Notes: a model not told the origin generated them from the letters alone. A DNA stretch of 64,000 nt from Argopecten irradians (GCF_041381155.1 NC_091134.1:13022008-13086007); one strand, 5' to 3'. Numbered from the stretch's first letter, positions 40,860 to 52,636 are shown. Made by a program: numbers and translations.

Positions 40860-40885
<26 letters not shown>
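40860..40885 (+). repeat. Poly(G) run, 26 bases
   Basis: An uninterrupted G tract in AT-rich sequence. Such a run can form G-quadruplexes and is a frequent site of sequencing and length error. Confidence 0.95.
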
Positions 40886-43539
40886 TTCCGGATTAATCAT
40901 TTGAAACTTTGTGTACATGTGGATATATACAGATCGTTTTGATATAAATGTGAAATAAATACGGGGTGGGATGGGAGGAAAAGGCGATGGGGAGGAGCAT
41001 TGTTTTAATATAGGAGTTTCCTCCCTTTTGTTTTACTGGTTACTGAAAATGAGGGACCGTTTTATTTATAAAATCTCTTAAATCTTAACTGAAGAACCAG
41101 TTCTTCATGTTATTACTCTTATCAAGCGAATAACATGCAGAGATTTAGTTCAAGTATTGGATTGTAAACATATATGTTCCCCTCTTTGTTGGTAGATGTT
41201 TCTGCTCAAGATCAATATCGCGTGCGGAAATTCATATACTGTCATTTCCTGCTGAATGTGTAACCGTATATAATAGCTCGTACTCTCGGGGAAAAATCTA
41301 TTATAAAATCTCTGCATATTTTAGGATTAAATCTTAAGCAAGAAACACGAAAAAAATAAATAAAAAAATCTGAAAACGTCATTGTTGCGGCAGTCGAGTA
41401 CAAAAACGTGTAAATAATCATTAAAGGCACACAAGTGCTAATTTGTCTTCTAAATGAAAATAAATAGCGAATAAAAGGTTGCTTGGTTTCTAACTGTGCA
41501 GGCGAATTCGACCTGCATTTGAACAACTTAACCCATTAAGAAGTGCTTTAAACAAAGCATCTCTTGACAAGTGGAAAGTTAGCAATTTCGTTATCCCTCC
41601 CCCCGTTTTCCTCGTTTTATATACAAATGGTACACGCATATGGAATTATTTCAACTTGCAAGTTATGTTGGTTCAAGTATAAGTTCATTTGTAAAGAGAT
41701 AGTTAAAATATCAATTAAAAAATGTACATCATTTGTGAAGCGAAATTTTACTTAATTGCCATTGAAAACAATGGAACTATCGGGGCGGATGTGCGAGGGG
41801 GGTCGGATCTCAAATGTCTTTTTTACACTAAATATCTTAAAACTCTATTGGATAACTATGATTATATTCATGGCATAGACAAACTAACTAAATAACTAAA
41901 TGTCTAAGTATGATGCACATAGGTTTAAACATGTTAAGACTTTTGATTTTTCTCGAAAAACATACAAATTAACAACCCATGCAGTTTTCAAACGTCTCGT
42001 TGCTTTCTTTATATTTTCTTTTTATAACGGTAAATTAGGACTTCGAACCTTAAAAATCGAGTATATCAAGAATGGAAGAAGATGAAGAGGATGATGAGGA
42101 TGAGAAAGAGAGACCAACAGAAAAACAGACAGGAGGAAGACAGATAAACAGAAGAATATATCCTTTTACTCATTTGTACACGAGAACACTATATATTATC
42201 TTTACAATACGTACTTAGACAGAGGATGTGTGCCTTTAAGATATCTGCACTATAAACGACTATCAAAGGCGGTGAATGCTGAGATAAAACTCTGTTTCTC
42301 AAGTCACAGAAATATCAGTCTGTTTCGGATGATTGACCAGTATCAAACGAATTTCAGCAATAAACCTGACGAGATATGAACTAGAAAATTATCGGATACG
42401 CTTGGCTGAACATATATAATATCTCAAATGTCAAAATACAGGAAAATTATACTTTTTTTGTTGAGTTTAACAAGACGATGTTTTAGTACAAATTGATTAG
42501 GTAGTAAGAATATTTTAATGTGTCGGGATGTTTACAATGAATTAAAGGTCGGTCTACCATCTGGGGCGTTTTGATCTATGTAAACGTACTAAGAAACTCA
42601 ATGATTAAACTATTTTAATGTTTGTAATCACAGACACAGGTGTGTGTATTGTATTTAATGGCCTTTTATATTTATCGCCCCAACATTGAATAGGTTAAAT
42701 AACGTTATTGAATAATAAACATAAAATATATCAAGCACAGCGTGTTTGTGACAAATAAAGGTTGAACATATTGAAAATTAAAACGATCCCAACTATTTAG
42801 GAAATAGATATGTTTGAATTTACCTGTACATTCGTATTATTTGCACATAATCATGCCTACATAGTTGCAATGACTGTAACAAAAAATAGTAAAGTTACGC
42901 TTACAATTCATATTTTAAAGTAAACTCATTCGATTCTAATTTAGATTAACTTGTGATGCAGATTAAGTTACACAAATGTTTTAAAAAAATAAATATGATC
43001 TTTTCAAAATTGCTGACGTTGCAGAGAATATGATCTTGTGAAATAAATTCCAAAACGTAATAGTACGTTAAATATTTATGAGTATAGTGTACAAATCGTT
43101 TTGGTTCATTAAACAATGAACAGTATTTGGTATGAAAGCGAGTTTAGATTAATGGTTTAGTAGTATTGTACTTTTGCAAAATACATTATCAAAATGACCA
43201 TCAAGGGATGCTTTGGGGTGGAGGTCGATACATGTACATGTATGTCGTTTGGTACGTTTAACGAGTTTTTGCGAAGGAAGGGAGACAATCGAAATATCCA
43301 GGTCGGTCCAACGAAGAGTAAATTAAAGTGGATAAAATCATAATGTTGTCTTCAAATCGACCGACAGGTGCACGTGCTTTGCTCATTTATTGTTCCAACA
43401 GCGTGGGTTTCCAATTGATAGATAATTGCAATAGTTGGAACACATGGACTCAGGAATGACATGTAGTTACAATCTACTAAAATTAACCTCTCAAACTAAT
43501 TTCCAAACGTTTTAGTTGTCTTAACCTACATTAATAACT

Positions 43540-43700
43540 TTAAAGATGTTCCGCCGCCGACTTAGCATAAACGATGTTCATCACTTGAACAAAAATTTAT
43601 GTTTAATCATGTATGTATATGTCTAATTAACACAAAAAGTAATATAAAATAATTAATTTGCTTTCGGTGCAAAGTAAGTAATTTTGTAAATGAAAAAAAA
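43540..43700 (+). mobile_element. 5' part of the TTAA-type MITE
   Basis: TTAA at 43540, then AGATGTTCCGCCGCCGAC, followed by segments shared with the copy at 63006: TTATGTTTAATCATGTATGT, TCTAATTAACACAAAAAGTA and ATATAAAATAATTAATTTGC. The middle is deleted and no right terminal repeat was found, so it is a fragment. Confidence 0.6.
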
Positions 43701-44120
43701 AAAACTAAATGTTTATGCATCCAACATACAACAAGAAAAAACTGTGTTATATTGTCCATGTTATTTAGATAATAATTGTAAGACGATATCCATGATGATC
43801 ATTTCAAATAGAAGAATTCGAAAATGGACTAGATGTACGATCATATGACAAAACCTTGTTTCTTCATCGGAATGGAATGTCGAACCGGAAATTCTGAGAT
43901 GTAACATCAATCTATTGAAAAACCGCATGTTAGATGGTCACGGCATCATGGACATGGCTGGATTAACCACGTAATGTATATATGTATATACATAAATGTT
44001 ATAAAGTTTGAGTTATTAGATTGCCACATAATGAACGCCATCAAATATGAAATTTATGATATACACGCAATGATAAACCAACAAAAAGTCGGTGCAGCTG
44101 ACACCAAAGAGATTTGAGAA

Positions 44121-44325
44121 GATGTCAAGACACATTACCACAAGCCCTCCCCCACTGGGATGCGGGTTCGAATCCAATGTGGGGGAGTTGCATAGAACTG
44201 ACCGCTGGTCGGTGGTTTTTCTCTAGGTACTCCGGCTTTCCACCACCAAGAAACTTTGCACGTCCTTACATGACCCTCCTTCCATGAACCTGGCTTTTCA
44301 TAGGACGTTAAAAAAACAAATGCTG
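44121..44325 (+). repeat. tRNA-derived SINE, near complete
   Basis: B box GGGTTCGAATCC near 44164, then the diagnostic body GACCGCTGGTCGGTGGTTTTT and GGTACTCCGGCTTTCC, then CACGTCCTTACATGACCC and the tail TAGGACGTTAAAAAAACAAA. This copy defines the family in this window. Its 5' head is partly degraded. Confidence 0.82.
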
Positions 44326-44334
44326 ATCTATCAG

Positions 44335-44390
44335 AGTTACTCCCCTTCATTTCACTTCACGTATACGGCGTGAGACGAAGGGAAGTAACT
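44335..44390. repeat. Short inverted repeat
   Basis: The arms AGTTACTCCCCTTCATTTCA (44335-44355) and the complement at 44370-44390 match at 18 of 21. A related single arm is at ~21501-21531 (CAGAGCTACTTCCCTTCGTT), so it is a dispersed sequence. Confidence 0.6.
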
Positions 44391-44502
44391 GTGGTGCAGG
44401 TACATTAGAACGGGAATACCCGGTAAGTTGTCTCTCTTCTTTATCATTCTGTACAACGCAGAATCTTTCCTTTTAATACGCAGCGCACTTTATTTATAGA
44501 TT

Positions 44503-44588
44503 GGTTTGGTTTGTTTAGTTATACGTCCTATCATGTAACGACGTGCCAGTTTTGATGGTGGAGGAAAACCGGAGTACCCGTAGAAAAG
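44503..44588 (-). repeat. SINE 3' fragment, facing the SINE at 44121
   Basis: Antisense ACGTCCTATCATGTAACGAC, GTGCCAGTTTTGATGGTGGA and AAACCGGAGTACCCGTAGAA. Together with the + copy at 44121-44325 it forms a pair of inverted SINEs separated by ~180 bp. Confidence 0.7.
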
Positions 44589-44714
44589 GTGCATTGCATT
44601 CAATATAAATAATATCTAGAAATTATCATACATCGTCATTCTTAACCAAAATTTCCCGTGATAATACTTCGATGATATAAAACGCGCATTTGATATGTTT
44701 CACTTTGTATATCT

Positions 44715-44902
44715 CAGGTCCCTGTGATGATAATGGTATGGAAGTAAGTTTCGCGTCTGTTAAGTTTTATATATATATATTTATAACGATATCACAGTTC
44801 CCTGTGATCATGGTATGGACAAACTTTGATGAGTAAATTAAGTGCAAATTCGTTATGGCTTTACATCAGAATTTTTATAATTAGCATTTCAGGTCCCTGT
44901 GG
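44715..44902 (+). repeat. Three spaced copies of a CAGGTCCCTGTG motif
   Basis: CAGGTCCCTGTG at 44715, CAGTTCCCTGTG at ~44795, CAGGTCCCTGTG at 44890. The first two share a downstream ATGGTATGGA. The core is the same as the arm of the element at 34511. Two further copies lie at 26786 and 26825. These are probably remnants of the same dispersed element. Confidence 0.45.
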
Positions 44903-45973
44903 TAATATTTGGACCGTTCTAAAATTCGGTTGATTTCCCTAAACGGATACTGATCAAACTGGTTTACTATTTTAGTTGAAACTACTAACTTTAATATATT
45001 AACTGTATGTTCATGCATTACTCTCAAAATGTGCGAATTTTCGAAATGCACATTTGTATTAATGTTGATAAACATTGGAATCTGGATCATAACAGCCATC
45101 TTTCAATGTATTACAACTTAAACATTCTTCATTTTAGTGAATCATATTTTCATGAGACTCAGGTATTACTGTGCATTAAAATATTTCAGATTTTACTAAA
45201 GATAAAATTTAATACCAAAACATTTAAAGGAAAGATAACTCTGTAAAGTCAATAGCAGGTGTAAGGCCACATTTCTCCTTAAGTAATATCAAATTGTTTT
45301 ATCACATGTAATTCAAAAGATTTTAAATTGGTTAATTAAAATTATCTCAAAGTGCAATTTTATATAGATAAATTAGATCCGCCCGTCTTCATCTGATCCG
45401 AGTAAACTGCAAACAATTTATCTACTAATCAGGAGAATTTAGAAGGAAGTTGATAGAATGGTTCTTCAGCTTCAACTGTGCTCAGCGTGGGTCGGTGTCA
45501 GAAGTTTAATAATGTAGTGGGTATATATATATACCATAAGAATTTAAAACAAAATACATCCCAGGTGCGACTTTTTATAATTATTTCTTTAATATGACTG
45601 CATCTCTAATTCAAATAATAGATATATACGATCGTCATAAATAATATAAGTAAATGATGTTTTCTTGATTCAAATATAGGGAAGCTTGTATACTGTTCCC
45701 CTTTCTTTAACAAAGTCTAACTTTAGTAATCTTAATTGTTTTTTTTTTGTTTTAGAATTTGTATGGTCTGAGATTTGTTGAATTTTTGGCATAGAAAAAG
45801 TATTTAGAGTGTTCTATTTATTTTTCCCCTCCTCTCTAAGTTTTAAACATTCGATATTTACCGACATTTGTAAAGTTCGAATTCGCACATTTATTACACA
45901 ATTAAATTAAAATATTGATTTTTAACGTGTACACGTTTAAAATAACTTAGAAGTGTCTGAACTGTTCCGATCT

Positions 45974-46079
45974 GTTCCGATCTGTACGGGTATTGCCGAT
46001 ATTGACCACGTCATACGACTCGGGAGGTTCCGATCTATACGGGTATCGCCGATGTCGGTCACGTGATGCAACTCGGTTT
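45974..46079. repeat. 53-bp direct tandem duplication plus short palindrome
   Basis: The units 45974-46026 and 46027-46079 both begin GTTCCGATCT and share ACGGGTAT.GCCGAT and CACGT. A partial third copy of the first 10 bases lies at 45964. A palindrome follows at 46128-46151 (CCAGACTCTCG and CGAGAGTCTGG). The segment is GC-richer than its flanks. Confidence 0.7.
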
Positions 46080-47704
46080 TCTGATATGACCCGGAAGTTA
46101 TAATTAGTCTCGCATTCCCCAGACTCTCGCCGCTCTAAACGAGAGTCTGGTCCGGTTCGTGATTGAATTTTGCAACCGGTAGAAAACTAGGCAGAAAAAC
46201 TGGATCCCATATGAAACACATAAAGTTCGAGCACATATGGACATGCATGAAGAGGAACTCTCGAAACGCTAGGTGACTACAAAGAAATCACAAAAAAAAG
46301 ATGAAATCTAAATTCCTCAGCACAAAAATGAATAGGAACGACAACTGACTTTGTGCACTGTCCGGATTGGCGAATTCGAAGACCGCAATAAAGAATATGT
46401 ATTGCGATCGGCGTTGTATGTGAATTGAGACATAAAGGAGAATAAAGTGGAACAACTGTAAGTTTGTAACATGAAGAAAGAAAGATGTTTCCAAAGCTTT
46501 ATCCTCTCTCATGATCAAGGGATGTGAGCAGCAGGGCCAATCTAAAGCCCAGGTACAAATACAGTTTGGATTGTATTGTAACATTGTTACATTAAAATGG
46601 ACCTTAGGTCATGGTTTTGATATGCATAGGACTTAGTATACACATAGGACTTAGTATTCATTACTGGTCCAATAACATTGATTTTAAATAAGACTATCTT
46701 ACACTCATTTGAAAACTTTTACAACCTACCATATTTACTCGATTATCCACGAGGCTGTAATCTTGTAATGAAGTACACAATAAAATTGAACAGAATGTAG
46801 AGAAATAACGGATTTGAAGAAAATTATTGCTAAAATTCATGATATACATTATTTTGTATTCCATTGTATATGGATAATGTTTATGCTACATATGTATAAA
46901 TATTAGTTCCTCAAGACACATATATAATCTTTACTTCTTTTTAAACAATATGTATATGTTTTAATGTATTTCCCCAAGAATGTTTGGGGCTACGTCACAC
47001 CAATTCGGGGCAACCTGATTGGGGGCCAGAGCTCGGGTCCTCCTCGAGTGCCTATTTAGGGGGCAACCCCTAGCAGACGCACTAATAATATTTTATAACT
47101 TAATAATAAAAACGTTTCCAATATAAATCATTCGGTTTTACTAACGTAGCCTGGTGCCGTTGTAATAATAAATAAACAATTAAATAAATAAATTTAGGAG
47201 TTTCCAGTATGGTAAAAGTTACCTGGATCTGGAGCTACGAAAATACCAGCTTCTCAGATGGATGGATGGAGGAAAACTCGCTGGAGCCTCGATACGCACA
47301 TGCGCATCGAAAAATTTTTATTCCTCGTAGCGACGGACAGACCAATGACGTAACGCGATATAAAAACTGACGGAGGACAATAACCAATGAGGCGCCTACG
47401 TATTATTCGAACTATATATATTTTGTATTACAAATCATAAACAAAGATGTCAGGCGCCCAGTAGAGGAACAGTATTAAATTACTACTGTGACAAGCAGCT
47501 TACTGGATACATAGATTGTAAATATGTGTTAACGACTATTACGATTATTTGATAAAGTATCTCAGGTATTAAAATTCTACTAAAATAGAGCCAAAGATTT
47601 AAAAATAATACATTTAAATGGGCCTGACACAGCTGATTGCAATAATCTGTCAGTAACGCAGATACTATTTTCGTACAATTGAAATTCTTTTTATGATCAC
47701 GAAA

Positions 47705-47877
47705 CACATGCGTCATTCATTTCAGAAACAGTTGTATTCAGAAGTAGATGTATTTATATCAGTAGTTGCACTACTGACCGCTTTAGTAGATAAGGTCGAA
47801 CTATGTCAGTTGATAAACACATGACCATTAACATGTGGTCCTCAAACCGCAAAAGGGATTGAGGAGCAACATCAGAG
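47705..47877 (+). promoter_or_regulatory. Likely promoter and 5' leader of C1q gene 1
   Basis: Conserved blocks shared with gene 3: CGTCATTCATTT at 47711 (gene 3: CGTCATTCTTT at 52511) and GTCAGTTGATAA at 47805. A TATA-like TATTTATA lies at 47751. The second block begins exactly 73 bp before the start codon in both genes, so it is probably in the 5' UTR or at the transcription start. The transcription start itself cannot be placed from sequence alone. Confidence 0.45.
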
Positions 47878-49474
47878 ATGTTTGGTTTAGTACTTCTCTT
47901 TGTCTATGTGGGGATTTTCAGCCTTGTGAATGCCGAAGTTAGTACTCCACTACCGCAGGATATCCGTGATGCTTTTGAAAAATATTTGTCTGAAAGACAA
48001 AGGGATAACATCGAAAATTTGCTTACCGAAGAAGTGAAGAGTATGCAAATTCGTCTAAAAGAGCTGGAACGAATGCATGACGATGATATACAATTATTGA
48101 CCAATCGTCTTGAAGAATCAGAATACATGCGCGCAATGGAGGCAGAGGCCTACCAAAATCGACTTGAAGCAATTGAGAATTCACATGAAAAAGATGTAGC
48201 GATTCTTAACAATCGGTTGAGAGAAGTGGAAAACAGCTGTGCCAATACCAAAGAAAACGAGGTCTTAAAAACTAATGAAGAAGCCTTTAAAATTCACGAG
48301 TCAAAAACCATGCTCACCGCTAAAGAACAGAATAAGCAAACGCTAAATACGTTAAATGATAATGTACAACTGAGGGATAGGAATCCCCTGATAAGGAACA
48401 AGTCAGAAGTGCATCACACACACAACAAACATCCAAAGGACTTGAAGCGATCCGCAAATCTACGGTTTAACCAGGCTAAAAGAACATCGTTTAAAACAAA
48501 CCAAAGAGTTGGTAAGTATCCATTTATACCATTTGGTTTTGGTAGACATTGATGCGTTGTCTTTTTAAAATATCAATGTCTTGTCTGTCTGTCGGTATGT
48601 ATGTGAGTGTGTGTGTGTGTATGTGTGTGAGAGAGAGAGTGAGAGCATGCATATATGTGCGTTATGGTTTGCATATATGTTTTTTATGGATGTCTCATAA
48701 CGTACAATTTGATGAAGTATTGTGAATGAGTTTATGCAAGTGTTTGTGTGTTGTGTCCATTTATATTACTTTCGAAAATAAAAAATAAAAAAAAAAATAA
48801 AATATCTTATATGCTTTGCATTTGTTTTATTCGAATACTTTTTACAGACTGTGATTAATTTGAACGTATATATGATTGTAACAAATGTGCAAAAAAACTT
48901 ACATGAACAGAACTGTCAAGCATTACGTCTTTTGTCTCCTTACTTCCCACACATGTATCCCACACATGTACATGTACATAACATATGTAAACATGTTATC
49001 GTAATTTCTTCACAGATCTTTCTAGCATGCACTGCGACCTGAATTATATATATTTCAGCCCCTGTCACTGACTGGGTTGCCTTCCATGCCATGTTAGAAA
49101 CACCATTACCAAATCCAAGTGTCGGGCATACGATTCCTTTCTCAGATGTAAAAACCAACATCGGCAACAACGAATATCACCCGACGACGGGAATATTTAC
49201 TTGTCAGAAGGCCGGAATATACGTCTTCTCGTGGAGTATCCGTATCCATGAAGCTGACCATGGAGTAGATACTGAACTTATGCGCAATGGTGTTATCGTT
49301 GGATTCAGCACTGCCGGTGGAGGAGACGCAAGTTTGTGGGGGTTCAGCTCAGCTACAGTAACCCTTTACCTGAATCATGGCGATGAAGTGTGGGTGCGGG
49401 TATCGGGTGTTGTTGTCGGTGTAACAATTGACAAAATGAGTATGTTATCAGTATTTTTAGTACACGCAGACTAA
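47878..49474 (+). CDS. Secreted coiled-coil C1q-domain protein, gene 1 (two exons)
   Basis: Join 47878-48511 and 49059-49474, 349 aa. The donor is a consensus GTAAGT at 48512; the acceptor is TTTCAG ending at 49058; the phase-1 junction keeps the frame (G + CC = Ala212). Residues 1-19 form a hydrophobic signal peptide ending VNA|E. Residues ~28-125 are a charged heptad-rich coiled coil with one Cys (121). Residues ~130-211 are a polar, basic, His-containing linker with a sequon at N174-K-S. Residues ~213-349 are a C1q head with VAFHA at the start, FTCQKAGIYVFSW in the centre, and MLSVFLVHA as the last strand. C1q heads form trimers and bind microbial or altered-self ligands; here the coiled coil replaces the collagen stalk. 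The start has G at -3. An ATTAAA poly(A) signal lies at 49512. If the intron were retained, the frame would stop at 48552 and give a headless 224-aa protein. The ligand is unknown. Confidence 0.93.
48512..49058 (+). other. Intron of C1q gene 1 (GT-AG, 547 bp)
   Basis: The boundaries are GTAAGT and TATTTCAG. It contains a GT-rich then AG-rich microsatellite (about 48590-48650) and an A-rich stretch (48776-48802). It is longer than the ~300-bp introns of the two other units and not obviously alignable with them. Confidence 0.85.
48590..48650 (+). repeat. GT/AG compound microsatellite inside the gene 1 intron
   Basis: Runs of GT with ATGT interruptions are followed by AG repeats, starting about 80 bp after the donor. 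Absent from the introns of the two other array units. Confidence 0.85.
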
Positions 49475-50499
49475 ATCAGCACGATATCAAAATGTTTAAC
49501 TTGCCTGGTTCATTAAAATACCTAGTCAGACTATGAGGCTTTGTTTTCATATTGGTATTACGTGAGTGAGATACTGACCATTTAAGCATTAAACTGTTTT
49601 CATATGGACTCTGTGGTCTATTGGCCTATTTAGATGCCCGAGCTTTCCCGAACATCTCCATAATACGCGTAGCGCATTATGAGATGATTGTCTGCAAGCT
49701 CTAACAACTATATAAACTATAGTTTCCAAACGAAGATATCAATGCTGATATTTTTATTCTTAACCCATTAGGGGGTCTGTGTTTTAAATGTTTTAGGTTA
49801 GACCAGGAAAACCATTTCGCAACGACAATTAATGTCACAAGATGAAACAGACATTTTAACGGTAATCCGTTGATGTTACCTTGTAAATACTAGTGACGTC
49901 ATAATGGACACGTTTTGGATGTCATATATACCGGTATATACTTCACTTTGGCTTGGTTAGTTAGTATTGTAGAAATAACAAATGAATGCAAATATAGGTC
50001 AATCGGTTTCTCAGGAAAGTTAAATGTTTTTGTAATATTTTTTTTGCCATATCTATATATATAGGGATATATTAGATGTATGTACGTGCGATTCCATACT
50101 AAACAATGCAATGATATGAGACATAGTTTTTGTTTTTTAAATAATGTATATTTTATCTACATATATGTATATTGCCAAGCCAACATATTAAGCTTATGTT
50201 GCCTAAATAGTCTAAAAGTTCCTATATATATGAAATTTTCTACTAATTCATCTGTCTAAATGAGGTTTTCCCAAATTTGGATTTGCCGTCCATGAATCAA
50301 GGTTTCCAGTTTGTATCGGTGCATGAGGTCTAGAGTGATCACGTTATATCCGATATCAGGTTTCATGATAACAACACCGTCATTCATTCGGAAACGAACT
50401 TGCGTTCGTGACGGTTTTTTTTTTATCATTGACGCTACAGACCATTTTTATTCATGCCGTTACAAATAAGCTTCTGATCACTGACAGGTGGCATCAAAA

Positions 50500-51725
50500 G
50501 ACATCTGAAATACAAATGGATGAAATTGATAATTCGCTTGCAGAAGAAATGAAGAGACTATATGAACATTCGTCTCAAGAAGCTAGAAAGAATGCATACC
50601 GAGGTTATACAAGTATTAACCCAACGTCTAGAGGAGTCAGAACACATGTGCGTAAAAGAGGCAAAGACCTTTCGAAATCGCCTTGAAGAAATTGAGAATT
50701 CACGTGAAAAAGATTAAGCGATTCTGATCAATCGGATGAGAGAAGTGGAAAATAACTGTGCAAGTACCAAATAAAACGAGGTCTTGAAAAGGAATGAAAA
50801 AGACTTTAAAATTCACGATTCAAAAACCATGCTCACCGCTAAAGAACGGAATAAGCAATTGCTAAATACATTAAATGATTATATATAACTTAGGGATATG
50901 AATCTCCCGATTATATATATATAATTAGAAACAAGTCAGAAATGCATCAAACACACAACAAAAATCCAAAGGACCTGAAGCGATCAGGAAAGTTACGGCT
51001 TAAAAGCACATCGTCTAGGTCAAACAAAAGAGTTGGCAAGTATCCATTCATATGATTTGTTTTTGGTAGACATTAAAAAATATTTGGCCTTTCCCGATAT
51101 AATCATTTAGTAGTTTCCTAGTGTTGTCTGCGTTGAGACGATTAACATGAACGGTATAATATATAATTACAAATTTGACAAGTTACCAATGTAGTTATTG
51201 TGCAACTGCAACAACCGATATTGTGTGAAAACCGTCCATAATACAATTTGTTCTCGCACATGCTCATGTTTTTATGTAACAAAATATTTTCTACAAAAAT
51301 CTTAGCCACACCTGTCAGCTAAATTATCTATTCAGCCCCCGTCGCTGACTGGGTTGCTTTCCATGCTAACGGGCATACAATCTCGTTCTCGGATCTAAAA
51401 ACAAACATCGGCAACAACGAATACCATCCGACGACTGGGATATTTACTTGTCAGAAGGCCGGAGTGTGTGTCTTCTCGTGGAGTATCCGAAGCCATGACT
51501 CCAATCATAGACTAGAAACTGCACTTGTCCGTAATGGTGCCGCCGTTGGACACAGCACTGCCGGTGGAGGAGACAATAATCCGTGGAGGTTCGGATCGGC
51601 TACAGTTACCCTAATCCTTAACCCTGGGGATGAAGCTAGATTGGTTACGGGTAAGCGATCATGTCCCTTGTGCAACGATTGACAGACTGTGCATGTTCAC
51701 AGCGTTTCTTTTATACGCCGCCTAA
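50500..51725 (+). pseudogene. Broken C1q-domain copy (middle unit of the array)
   Basis: This is homologous to gene 3 in both exons, the intron and the flanks. Exon 1 remnant runs ~50500-51035, exon 2 remnant 51336-51725. Compared with gene 3, a deletion joins upstream sequence (GACAGGTGGCAT) directly to the coiled-coil region, removing the start codon and signal peptide. Small indels disturb the coiled-coil frame. In-frame stops lie at 50715-50717 (Glu codon to TAA) and 50772-50774. An AT-rich insertion sits near 50920. Exon 2 lacks 30 bp (10 residues) near its start, and a 4-bp insertion near 51634 shifts the frame before the last strands. The GCAAGT donor (51036) and CAG acceptor (51335) survive. 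It is a decayed duplicate that cannot make a secreted C1q protein in its present form. Confidence 0.9.
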
Positions 51726-52489
51726 AACAGCGAAATAAAAATTATATGTTTAACCTGGTTAATTAAAATAATTATACATAATGAAATATGCTTTGTTATG
51801 TGTTACTGCATGAGTGGGCTACATCTTTCTGAGAAGTAACGTGGTTTTCTTCGTTAGCAACGCAACCGAGACTTACATGAAGCACTTGCCAGGTACTGAC
51901 GATAGGGATACTGTGTTTTTCTTGAGAACCTGTCTTAGTTTACTGATATATGATACATTTTGTAAATAATAAACTTTTCATCTGCTTTGCATACACAAAA
52001 ACACAAAAAGTCTTCTAGCATTCTTTGCATTAACCTTAGCCCCCCCCCCCACACACACATCCATGAAAATCCATCTCGCCTGCGGCGACCACAGTAAAGA
52101 CCAAAATAATGCTATGACATATAAAGCAGGAAAGATATCTGACTTTGTGTTAGATAGAGATTTGTATATTTGTAAAACAAAATGTAAGATTTAATAATGC
52201 TTCAGTATGGTCGTAGTCGTTGCTTTGATGTACATCGTAAATAAGGATGAAGAGAGTATTCTAAAAGATTAAAGAAGTTTAGATCCAAAACACTTCCTAC
52301 GATCAAGCAATATGATCAGTAAGGACATGCTGACGCTAAAAGATAGATACAGTTTTGTTTATGGTTTAGCTTCGTTTCCTCGGAATCCGACATTGTTTTC
52401 ATATACATATTGTATGTAGATATATGCCTCTCGGTATGTACATGTAGTGGTGTAACATGACCTCTTTGTCTGTGATGTCAGTGTAGGTC

Positions 52490-52636
52490 AGGGTTTTTTT
52501 ATAACGATACCGTCATTCTTTCCAGATCTACATTTAACTTCCAGGTTGTATTCTTATCACAGTGTCAGTTGATAAGATTCTGAACACTGACAGGTGGCAT
52601 TAAAACCTATACAGGAATTGACGTAGAACATTACAA
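52490..52636 (+). promoter_or_regulatory. Likely promoter and 5' leader of C1q gene 3
   Basis: A TATA-like run (TTTTTTATAACG, about 52495-52505) is followed by CGTCATTC at 52511 and GTCAGTTGATAA at 52564, then CACTGACAGGTGGCAT near 52585. The first and last blocks are also present upstream of the broken copy (about 50378 and 50483). These are the best candidates for shared regulatory sites. Confidence 0.45.

Larger units (their letters stand above)
34597..44120. other. No gene recognised; AT-rich with an E-box cluster
   Basis: Among the most AT-rich parts of the window (36-43 kb). Contains a C-rich patch at 34606-34670, the poly(G) run at 40860, the MITE fragment at 43540 and a cluster of CACCTG/CAGGTG sites at 38.1-39.6 kb. 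No exon-like structure was seen. Confidence 0.55.
44589..47704. other. No gene recognised upstream of the C1q array
   Basis: Holds the CCCTGTG motif series, the 53-bp duplication at 45974 and two GC-richer patches. The patch at 46970-47085 includes a CCCC-AAGAATGTTTGGGG hairpin. The patch at 47210-47400 has CATGCGCA, GACGTAACG and CCAAT-like motifs, but it is ~500 bp from the gene 1 start and no transcript start can be assigned. Confidence 0.5.

Noticed and set aside
50408..50686. 92-codon frame as an intact gene start
   Set aside because: Comparison with gene 3 shows it begins in upstream non-coding DNA fused by deletion to the coiled-coil region and soon leaves the ancestral frame.
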